Shown piece after piece: positions 13,001 to 25,000 of a stretch of 64,000 nucleotides of DNA. This DNA is from Lucinisca nassula (lineage: Eukaryota; Mollusca; Bivalvia; Lucinida; Lucinidae), in contig OY757010.1 of the NCBI GenBank assembly GCA_963580285.1, forward strand, positions 72,630,738 to 72,694,737, written 5' to 3'. Numbering within the stretch: position 1 is the first letter of the stretch; the number at the start of each line of letters is the position of its first letter. The position numbers and the translations under genes are program-made. The notes below the pieces were generated by a model, which was not told the origin of the DNA, searched no databases, and was given only the letters and a program-made list of their open reading frames with translations.

Positions 13001-16000
13001 CCAGAGTATGGTTTATGGCGGTCGAAACCGATTGGTCAAAACACTAGTTTTGATTCCAAGCGCTTCCGGAGACATCTGGAATGCCATTTTTTTTCAAGAA
13101 TTCCTTTTTAAACGATCCCCCAATAAGGAAAGATTATGTGATTTAAAAATGTCTTTCACATTGTCTCAAAATTTAACGAGAAAGATCTAACGACTGACAT
13201 GTTGGCGTTTTTATTGAACATTCCATAGACAACAATAGAAAATTAAAGTGGTGACAAATTCCACAATGGGGTTTTTAAATGAAAACATTGTGAACCCCGT
13301 TTACTTTTATTGTTGTTGGGCGTTAAAAAACAAAATTCTGTGAAATTATTGCATCAGGACTCAGAACTGCCTTCGACAAATTCTGAAATTGCCAATAGGA
13401 CCCTTTATGCCATAGTTCCATAATGTCCTGTCTGGAAGCGAAAACATGTTGTCGCTTGTGATCAAAATTAAAGAAAACCTATTGATTAACAATAAAATTA
13501 ATCATTACACAAAAAATTCTCAGCAATATTCTCAGAAAACGAGCTTCATTTAAGGTGTACGAATGCATGTCACATGCCGCGTTCTTGAAAATCATAATGT
13601 GTTTCATTTTTAACAAACACCCCAGCTCCAGAATTTGGTTTGTTTCTTGAACAGATCGAAACAAAATGTTAAAAGCAAAGTGCTGCTGGATGCTTGGGAC
13701 ATTGGACAGTGTTATTATATAGACGATTCGTAGAATATATATACATTCTGCTCATTATTATCAATACAAACCACTGTTGCATTATAACTTTGGCTCAGTA
13801 TATGTCCATCCGTCTGTGTGTATGTGTGTGTAAGTAGGTACGTGATCCTGTATCCTCGGGTTAAGGTATTTGTACCAATTAGAGCCTAACTTTTTGAAGC
13901 TTGTATTTTCTAAAATATTTGATGGATATGGTTCATATTAAATTTTGGTATGATGATAGATTCAATTGATTGATTGTTTTGAGTTTAACAACACGTCAAC
14001 CCTTGTGGGTCATTTTGTGTCATCTACCAGAGAAAGGGAGAAAAAGAGAAAGAAGAGATAGTAGATTAGATGAAAGTGAGGGACAGAGGACAAAGAGGAA
14101 AATGAATGGAAGTGTAGAAACAGAAGAAATAACATTCCACCCTCTACCCTTATCTACTGCAAGGACAGCATGGCCTTGTCCATCTGTAAGCCAATATCTG
14201 TTGGACGCCCCAGAGATGCAAGATACACATCACCTTTGCTCCCCCCCCCCCCCCCCCTGAACAGACTTAGAAATATTTAATGTTAAAGTCGGGGATTAAG
14301 GCATTAAGGCAGAAGCTACCTGGTAGAAGCTGGCTTATATTTGGTATGATGATAGATACAGTTCCGAAAGTTTATTCAGCTTATATTAATTGGGTATTTA
14401 TGGATTAGGAACCCTGTTTACCATAATGATCCTAAGTATTGGGACAGATAGGCCTAAGCAAACAGTGCAGACCCAGATCAGACAGCTCAGAGTCGACACT
14501 GTTTGCACCTTTTGGACTCATTAGAATCCAGCAACAAATTTGTTAAAATTTTAGGAGAGTTACAGCAAGTCCTCCAGGTGTCCAAACTTTTAGGATTTAC
14601 GGTATCTGTTCCTCTGAGGGGTCTTGAAAAGGATTTTGGCTCTAGAATCTAGAGGTCTTGTACCATCCAAGCAGCCAACACTAAGACCCTGATCTGCACC
14701 TTCATTGTGTGCAAAAGGCAAAAACAGATTTCCTCATGTGCCTGTTACATCTATATTGAGCTGGTAAGTTTACCTATCCACACTTCTCCTGGGCAGGCTT
14801 ATACGTAAGAGGTTAACCTGTCCATTTCACATTTTTTTGCCATAAACTGACAACTGCCCTTCTTGAATCAGAGGATGGGAGAGAAAAAGCTGCTCACAAT
14901 TTTTTGGCAAAAATATTAGCATGTTTGCCATAATAAATGACCAAAGTTTTAACAATATGTTAACTAATGGCATTGCTAGTTTTGAACAACTGGTGCCTGA
15001 TCACTAACATGCTCGCTAAGCTTTGAACAGCTAGACAATGAAGCTTCACATTTCTTTTGTAACTGCAGGTTATAATCATAGAGCCAGCCTTCGATTGTTA
15101 TGAACCGATGGTTAAAGTAGCCGGAGGTGTACCAGTGTTTGTTCCCCTTAGACCAGTAAGTACCATCAGTTTAATATGTCGGTGCGTGAAATGTACACCC
15201 ATGTAAACGCCGATTTATATAAGAGAAATTTGGGGGTTACAGGGGAAAACATTATTTTTCTTATTTCTGCTCCAAGTTATAGGTTGTGGGTACTCGTATG
15301 AACCACGTCAATGAAGCGGTTCTAACAAGCACCCACAACCTATATTTGAAGTATTAATAAGAAAAATATAGCATATTTTCTCGAAAAAAAAAAAGAAGTT
15401 TCGGTGATACAGGGTGTCCAAAAAGTAAGTTAACAGTTTTAACCCGTCATAACTTTTTTAATTTTAAAGCTATTTTGATGAACAATATTCCAAATTAACG
15501 CACATATCCTAAAGTTTTTATACAACATAATTAAAACGCGCCAAAATAATTGACGTTGTCGCAAAATGACGTCATTTAAAATCTTGTTTTTTCCAAGATG
15601 GCGCGTTTGACGTTAGCCCAGCGTATTTTCATTGTAAAGAACTTTTACGAAACTAAAAGCGCTACAGATGTTCAAAGAAAATTTAAATATTCATTTAATG
15701 GTGATACTTTAAGTCGACTAAATATCTACAAGACTATCAGAAAATTTGAAGAAACGGGATCGGTGAAAGACGCGCAAAAGTCGGGACGGCCGAAGACCAG
15801 TAGAAGTGATGAAAATGTGAGCACGCTTCAAGAACTTATGCAAGACAGTCCTGAAAACTCAATTCGGCGTACATCCTCGGAGACAGGTATCCCCAAATCA
15901 TCCGTTCATAACATAATAAGAAAAGATTTAGAACTTTATCCATATAAAATACAAATTATGCAGAGCTTAAATATAACGGATCAAGTGGAAAGGCTATCAT

Positions 16001-19000
16001 TTTGTAACTGGGCATCAGACGTTATTGACACTTACGCCGATGCTTTTAATGATGTGTGGTTTAGCGATGAGTCACATTTCCTTTTATCAGGACATGTTTG
16101 CAAACAGAACATGAGATTTTGGGCAAATGAACAGCCCCACCAAATAGCAGAAAGGCCACTCCATAGCGATAAAATTACAGTTTGGTGTGCTATGTCATCC
16201 AGGGGAATCATTGGACCGTATGTGTTTAGCGATACTGTTAATTCAGACCGCTACATGTCGCTATTAAACAACAAGTTTTTACCGGAATTGCGGAAACGAT
16301 CAACTGACATTAACAGTGAATGGTTTATGCAAGATGGAGCAACACCACATACGGCTAACAAAGTGTTAGATATGTTACATGACACATTTGATGAGCGGGT
16401 AATTTCCAGACGATATCCCAAAGTGAAACAATGCGGCGTAACTTGGCCTGCGCACAGTCCAGACCTGAACCCCTGTGATTTCTTTCTTTGGGGTTATCTT
16501 AAATCGGTTGTTTACAAGCCCAGACCCACAGATACTGCTATGTTATTAAAACAAATACGCAGGGAAGTCAAGAAGATAAGTGTTGGCACTTGTGCTAGAG
16601 TAATTGAAAATTTCAAGCAGCGAGTACGGGAAGGAAAACGTCGAAAGGGGCGGCATCTGGAAAACGTCATAAATTACTAAATTGACGTCACTGGACAAAT
16701 TTGGTATTTTTTGTTTATTGTTTGTTATTTTTTTATGCTTTAATGGATTTGTATGAAATTTTATAAGAAAAAAATTAAGGATATATGCTATGTCTGTGAG
16801 AAATTTTATACCGCTTTCACAACGTTATGATGTATTAAAATCTCGTCAAAACTGTTAACTTACTTTTTGGACACCCTGTATGACAGAGAGGAACATGTCA
16901 CACAGATTTGTTACAGTAACGCATACTTTCTGTTGGGTCACTTGTGTATCAATTGACCCATAATCTGTATATGAATCTTGAGTTATGTTGCTGATGTCCA
17001 TGTGACTTTGTGCAAATTGTGTTTGTACGAAATCCTTGTAATATAATGTTAATTACTTGATTAATGACAATTTTTTTAACTAACACCAGTAAAGGGGCAG
17101 ATGTCTGCAGAAGTTATCCCCTACTTGCTGAAATATGAAAAATATGAATGTCTGACAGAAATAGCCATTCTCTGCAAAAATGACTTTTGTTTTTATTTAC
17201 TTCAGAAAGAGAAGGAAGGTGTGTTATCTAGTCACGATTGGCAATTGGACAAGGAAGAACTAGCCAGCAAATTCAACAGTAATACCAAAGCCATCATTGT
17301 GAACCAGCCAAATAATCCCTTAGGAAAGGTAACAAACAGGGGGTGGGAGAATGAGGTGTAAAAGAGGGTGTGTTATTCATTTAAGTTATTTTTGCATATG
17401 AGACAGAATTGTTTGCAATTATTAAACCTGGTTTATCTTTAGCTGGTGAAAGATAAAATTATAGAGCTCATTTGAATCAGGGCATGACAAATCAGCAACT
17501 ATGCAGGCATTAAAAGTTTACTTGTCATAGAATAGAACTGGTGATCAGGAGGATGCGGGCTCGATACCTGCTGGGGTTGGCAACATTCTTTCGTGGAGAT
17601 TGTTCATGAAATCTTTTCTACGATCATTCTCTCCCTTCTGCTGATTCAAGAAGCACAGTTGTCAGTTTCTGGCGAAAGAATGTGCACTGTACTGGTTAAC
17701 TGCTTACATATAAGCCTGCCCAGGAAAAGTGTGGATAGGTAAACTGACCGGCTCAAAAATGACCTAAATAGTGTTGACTGGGCCGTGAAACTCCAAAACG
17801 GACAAACAAAATTGGCAGCAGTCATATTCACTCGTCTTCTAGATATACATGTAATTACTTCAGTATAGTGACAAATTGGTACATCATTTTTAATTAATTT
17901 AATTTATGGTGGTTGGGTTGCACTTGTGATAAATCTATTAATCACTTATACTTTTTGATATTAAGGGCCTCCGTGGCCTAGTGGTTAAGAGCGCTGGTTC
18001 TTAATATTAGGTCTCTCAATGCTGTGGGTTCGAGCCTGGCTCGGGTCACATGTGAGACGCCAAGGTCTGCAACGGAAGGTCAGGTGGTTTTTCTCCGGGT
18101 ACTCCGGTTTTCGTCCACCTGATTAACGATCGCCTGGATATGAGTGAAATAATCTTGAAACAGCTGTAAAACTAAAACCAAAAGGAAAAAAAATACTTTC
18201 TGATACCCATACATTATCACATGGTTCTTGTGCACACACCATGGTAGTCAATAACTTATACATTACATTAACAAGTCTATGTAATGAACATCCATGTAAA
18301 CCCTCACTTTATTTAGAGAAAACTTGGGTTTACAGTGCTAATTTCTGTTCCAAGACGTAGGTTGTTGGTACTCAAGGTGGTTCTAACTAGCACCCACAAC
18401 CTATGTTTGGGGTATAAATAAGAAAATATTAAATTTTCATCGGAAAAGTAACCATTTTGGAGCTTTGAAAGAATGTACTATTTCTGAAAGATGTTTTTGT
18501 TTGTTTGATTTCAGGGTTAACGTCCCCGTCAACACTGTAAAGGTCATTTTGGAGACGTTGCTTCCAATTTTGTGGGACTTTTACCCGACATTGAGATGAA
18601 ATGACATCTTAAGCCCTGTCGCCCAATAAAACCAATAGGGTTTATTAGCATGGATGGTCCGCCTCGCACTGTTGTTCCTGAAAGGCTTAGATCCTCTAAG
18701 CGGTTTACCAGTACTAGTGTGCGGGCCGGATTCAGCTCTGCATGGAAGCATCATGTAGCCCATATATTTCTTCAAGCCCCTAACCCATTGTATGCAGGGA
18801 AACCCCTAAAGGGGTACCTTGGCAAATAGTGTAGGCCCAGATCAGACGCCGCAGAATGCGGCGTCTGATCGGGACCTACACTGTTTGCTGACAGAAATTT
18901 CTGTCAAAAATAGAATAAAAATGAAAAAATAGGCCTGAAACCCCTTATATGACAAATGGACTAGGCCAACATATAACAACGGAAGAGTCCATTAGTATAC

Positions 19001-22000
19001 AATGGGTTAAAATGTTCTTCAGGTTTACAGAAAAGATGAGCTACAGGTTATAGCTGACTTATGTATAAAGTATGACGTTTTGTGTTTATCAGATGAAGTT
19101 TATGAATGGCTAGTCTACAGTGGAAATAACCAATTCAAAATAGGTAAGACTTGCTATTCAAAAAAAATATGACAAATTCATCAGAAAATTAACAGTTTCT
19201 GAGATATGAAAGTTTGTTTTGTTTGTTTGTTTGAGATTTTACGTCCCCATCAACACTATATAGGTAATTTTGGAGACGTTGCTTCCAATTTTGTGGGACT
19301 TTACCGGACATTGAGATGAAATGACAATTCAAGCCCTGCTGTCCAATGAAGCCAATAGGGTTTTTATGTGTGGATGGTCTGACTCGCACCACTTTGCCTG
19401 GGCAGGCTTAGACCCTCTAAACGGTTTACCAGTACTCGTGTGCGGGTCGGTTTCAGCTCTGCGTGGAAGCATCATGCAGCCAATCTATTTCTTCAAACCC
19501 CGATGGCAGGGGGCCGATGAAAGAATGCACTATGTTGCAGTGATGTGTTATCATAATGCTTAATAAAACATGGTTATACAGGATAATGTTATCTGTCATG
19601 GCAATATGAATAATAAATGAAGAATCTTAACACTCGTGGTCATTTTATATAAAATTTATGAAGCAAGCCTTCAAGCAAGTTTCATAGTTTTCATATGAAA
19701 TTTCATACATGTAAGATTCTGTTTATGATATAATGATTTTAAATCAGATTTTATTGCCGAAGAATATCTATAGAAAAAAGATAGGGTAGTCAAGGAAGGC
19801 ATCACGACATTATGCGCCTGTAACCATGGGTTATTGCACGCTAGGTTATACCATTTTTCTGACATGACATAATGCTCTAAATAAGGGCAACATTTTATGA
19901 TAATTTGTGATACCATAATGATCCTAAGTATTGGGACAGATCGGCCTAAGCAAACAGTGTTGACCCAGATCAGACTGCTCCTGAAGGAGCAGTCTGATCA
20001 GGGTCTACAATGTTTGCCATTCTGTCTCCACTTTTTGGACTCATTGCTGGATTTCGGAACAAATTTACTAACATTTTAGGAGAATTACAGCAAGTCCTCA
20101 AGGTGTCCGAATTTTTAGGATTTTTATGGTACGTTTCTCATTTCTGCTCTAAACTGCTAATAAATTGTATATCTACTTCAGTATTTTGCAAACCGTGCAG
20201 TATGCCTTATTTGACACAGCAAGCAGATTCCACATGTCAGTTTCTTGTTCATTTTATGAATTCATAGCAGCAGATAATGAGGATTACTGAGGATAACTGC
20301 ACTGCGTACCATGCACCTTGGGGGAGGAACCAGGTCAGCTTATGCCATGGCCTGTTGTCTATCATCTGTCATCCATTGTCTGTCTGGCGTTATTATAGCC
20401 CCGCTTTGAAAAAGTGGGGCTATATTGGATTTGCCATGTCCTTCTGTCATTCCGTGATTCCGTTAATTTGTGTTGGCTCCATAACTTTGTATCTGCTTAA
20501 CATATTTTCATGAAACTTCACACAAATGTTAAACACCATAAGACAATGTGCAGAGCGAAGGAATTATAACTGTGGATTGCCTACTTTTGGAGTTATTGCC
20601 CTTTGAACATTTTCCGTAATTCCGTAATTCCGTGATTCAGTTAATTTGTGTTGGCTCCATAACTTTGTATCTGCTTAACATATTTTCATGAAACTTCACA
20701 CAAATGTTAAACACCATAAGACAATGTGCAGAGCGAAGGAATTATAACTGTGGATTGCCTACTTTTGGAGTTATTGCCCTTTGAACATTGAAAAATGGCA
20801 ATTTTAATTGTGTCCGCTTCATAACTCGAAAACCGTTTGAGATATTTTTAGGAAACTTCACACAAATGTTAAGCACTATGAGACGATGTGCAGAGCGCAG
20901 GAACCATAACTCTGCATTGCTTATTTTTGGAGTTATTGCCCTTTGAACATTGAAAAATGGCAATTTTAACAGTGTCCGCTTCATAACTCGAAAACCGTTT
21001 GAGATAATTTCATGAAACTTCACACAAATGTTAAGCACTATGAGACAATGTGCAGAGCGCAAGAACCATAACTCTGGTTTTCGTATTTTCTGTGTGTCTG
21101 TCTGTGTGTCTGTCTGTGTCTGTTAACAATTTTCGTGTCCGCTCCATAACTTTAAAACCCATTCACATATTTTCATGAAACTTCACACAAACATTAAACA
21201 CCATGAGATGGTGTGCAGAGTGCAGGAACCATAACTCTGGATTGCCTAATTTTTGAGTTATTTCCCTTTGAATATTGAAAAATATCAATTTTAGCCGTCT
21301 TTGCTCGATAACTCAAAAACCGTTTGAGATAATTTTATGAAACTTCGCACGAATGTAAAGCACCATATTACGTGTGCAGAGCGCAGGAACCCAAACTCTG
21401 GATTGTCTACTTTTTCAGTTATAGGCTTTTGAATATTAAAAAATGGCAATTTTAACTATGTCCGCTCCATAACCGTTTCTGATATTTTCATGAAACTTCA
21501 AATAAATGAAAAGCACCTTGAGATGATGTGCAGAGTGCAGGAACCATAACTCTGGTTTGCCTACTTTAGGAGTTATTGCCCTTTGAACATTTAAAAAGGC
21601 AATTTTTACTGTGTCGGCTCCATAACTCACAAACCATTTGAGATATTTTCATGACACTTCACACAAGTGTAAAGCACCATGAGACAATGTGCAGAGCGCA
21701 GGAACCCTGACTCTGATTTGCCTACTTTAGGAGTTATTACCCTTTGAACATTGAAAAATGGAAGATGAAATTTAGTATAAACATGGACATTCTGGTAATG
21801 TATCATGCTCATTGAAATGAGGGACAAGGGCTCACAACTCTTAGAGTTTTTCCAGATAATGTAAAATTTTCAACAGTTATTTCTTGTTCATAACTGTTTT
21901 CTCTGCAGCTTAAATAACTTTCTTCTCTGACAGCGCTGAAGCGGGGCTATAGTCAGATCCTCTGACAGCTCTAGTTTTTTCACATTTTTGACATCTCCAG

Positions 22001-25000
22001 AACCTTAAGTCTGATTGGGCTGATGCTTGTTGGAAGGCTTTGAGTTGACATGTTCAGAATTACTTAATTAGTTGCATTTCAGTATCCAAGATAGGTGCCA
22101 TGGCAGCCATCTTGAAATTCTTTAAACCACATCTCCCAAATTGAAAGTCGTATTTAGCTGAAACCTTATGAGAGGCATCAGGGTGACAACCTAATGAGAG
22201 GCATCAGGGTGACATAGAGATTCAGAATTGCTAACATTGTTCTGTTTCTGTATCCGAGATGGCTGACATGAAGGCCATCTTGAAATTCTTTGAACAACAT
22301 CTCCTCACAAACAGAGGGTCGGTGTGAGTTGAAACATTATGGGATGCATTAGGGCTACATAGTGATACAAAACTGCTAAAATAGCTGTGTTTGGATATCC
22401 AAGATGCCTTGCCATGGCCGCCATCTAAACATTCTTTGAATGACATCTCCTCCTGAACTGAAAGTCAGAGTGAGTTGAAACTTGATAGGAGGCATCAGGA
22501 TGACACTGAAATTCAGAATTAATAAATCTTTCTGTTCCTGTATCCAAGATGGTTTGATACCTGCTGGGGTCGGCAACATTCTTTCGTTGAGATTGATCAT
22601 GATATCTTTTCTATGGTCATTCTCTCCCTTCTGCTGATTCAAGAAGGGCAGTTGTCAGTTTCTGGCGAAAGAATGTGCAGTGTACTGGTTAACAGCTTAT
22701 GTATAAGCCTGCCCAGGAAAAGTGTGGATTGGTAAATTGACCGGCTAAAAATGACCTAACTTAGTGTTGACTGGGCCGTTAAACTCCAATACAAACAAAC
22801 AAAATTGAGCTGGAACTTCATTGGATGCATTGGGGTTGCGTGGAGATTCAGAATTACTAAGTTATTCAGGATGGCCACCTGGCGCCAGTGTTCCCACCCA
22901 TGTTTGTTTTTGAGGGTAAACTTACCCCTTGGGTACAAAAACTGGGGGTAAGAATCAAATTTAGGGGGGTATGAAATTTTACAACAAAACAAAAATAGAA
23001 AACCTATATGCTTTGAAATTTAATAAAAAAGCTTGTATATAAGCATGCTTTGTTATTTATTCTTTCGTCATTTATCAGGATGGGAAAGAAAAACATTTAT
23101 GATTGTCACAGTGCCATTAATTTGATTATTAGTAGGGGTGCAACGATATACCGATATACAGTGGTTCGCCGAAAATAAATATTGTATGCCTGTACCGGTA
23201 CAAAAGCCTTTTCTTTGTGTCCCATTCTGCACATTTTCTCTCTAAAATCCGAAAAAAAAAACAACTCAAACTTCCTGTACAACTAGCATTAAACAGACTC
23301 TTATGTAAACCGGAAACATTACAGAAGAAAAATATTGCAATGTTCCTCAACGCAAGTGTCGATGTTTTCACTGTTACTGGCATAATTAACGTAAATTTCG
23401 ACTCCAAATTTGACATTCATTTGGGTATTCTATTATAATGATTTTGATTAAAACAAATTGAGATCATATCCTTCGAGGTGTAAAAACGCTGAATGGCTTT
23501 GTGACTATCAGAACTACATAGCATTACGTGATGTATTTGCGGGAAATGGTTTACGAAAGATACGATAATCATATTAAAGTAAATTAATGATTGGAAAGAA
23601 AGTGTAATGTTATTTGGTTGTTCTTTCCTGACACACAGTTAGCATGTGGCTTTTTCCCGCCTTTCTAAGATGATCCTTTTTTGTTTTTGTTTTTTTTGTA
23701 GACGCCGTTTTACACCCGCGTTTCGCCCACCCGGGCTGCGATATTTTTCGGGACGGCAAAAGTTTCCTGTGTATTGGTTCCCAATACGAAGCGTGAAGCT
23801 CTACTAGCTTGTCAAGCCATACGCCGGATTCAAGTCGGCGGGTTTTCCCAAATCTATTTCAGCAAATTGGCCGTTTTGTCCCTGTCTATTTCGGACGCGC
23901 TGATTTCGCCCGACGGAAAAAAATTGGCCGATGCGCCCCAGTCAATTTCGAATGCGTGCAATTTAGCCCGACGGTAAAAAATTGTGCGTGATTTTTATTT
24001 TCTTTGCGTGATTCACGTAAGATTTTGCGGGAGTGGAAACTCTGTGGCGCCATCTAGAAATTCTGTAAAAGACAGATTGAGCTTGATGGGAGGCATTCGG
24101 AAACATAGAGATTCAGAATTGGTAACAACACATGAACATGTCAATGGAATGAAACCCCCCCTAAACACCACTTTATATAGAGAAAAACTGGGGTTTACGG
24201 GGGTATACATTATTCTTCTTATTTTGCTCTAATACATAGGTTGTGGGTACTCGTTAGAACTGCCTAAATGAGGCAGTTCTAATGAGCACCCACAACCTAT
24301 ATTTTCATCAGAATCATAAAGTAGCTATTTTGGAGAAATGAGAGACTGTCCTTCTTCACATTGGTGTTATTGTAATGAAATAGTTTTATTCCAATAGTTG
24401 CCTTCAGGAAATCTACACCCTCCATCTGTTTGTTTGATTTGAGGTTTTAACGTCCCCATCAACACTACAGGTCATTTTGGAGATGTTGCTTCCAATTTTG
24501 TGGGACTTTTACCCGACATTGAGTTGAAATGACATCTCAAACCCTATCGCCCAATGAAACCAATAGGGTTTATAAGCATGGGCGGTCCGACTAGCAATGC
24601 TTTGTCTGGGCAGGCTTAGATCCTCTAAGCGGTTTACCAGTACTCGTCTATTTCTTCAAGCCGTGATGGGCGGGGACCGACACCCTCCATCTGTACCAAC
24701 ATCTCAACCTGAATCCTAAGCCAGATTGAGCTGTTCAAAAACTAATGATCCTAGTCACTCCTCCTCATCTGGATCTTTGTGGTTTTAACCCTTTTTATCC
24801 CCCGGCCGAATAGGTTTGGGGGATATAGCGATCAGCCTGGCGTCCGTCCGTCTGTCCGTCTGTCTGTCTGTCCGGCCGCACCAACGAGACGACATTTAGG
24901 GGGCAAAAAATTTGGACAGTTTGACACTTAAGTATATAATCGTGAGTCCAAATGGGGTTTATTCCGTAATTTTGGTACTTAAGTGGCAAAAATTCGCTCT

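Larger units (their letters stand above)
20270..24775. repeat. Nested satellite-like array (outer element), interrupted five times
   Basis: An array of about 150-170-bp units with the phrases ggcatcagggtgacatagag, attcagaatt and gccatcttgaaattcttt is seen at 21975-22552, 22804-22886, 24044-24125 and 24370-24770. Between these pieces lie H2, a SINE-A, a hAT-like element, an FB1 and a SINE-B. The left arm is probably 20290-20394. The termini of this outer element are not established. Confidence 0.65.

Noticed and set aside
13970..14260. 96-codon frame with an R/K/E-rich middle ([18 protein letters not shown])
   Set aside because: Runs through a SINE-like tail and a C17 tract; no splice context or homologue recognised.
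17101..17205. Upstream extension of KYAT exon e to an ATG at 17101
   Set aside because: The added residues do not match the aminotransferase family and the acceptor at 17205 fits the family junction.
20742..21827. Minus-strand open frames with repeated peptide motifs ([15 protein letters not shown]...)
   Set aside because: They lie wholly inside the tandem units of H2; the unit length keeps frames open by periodicity and the peptide is not conserved as a protein.
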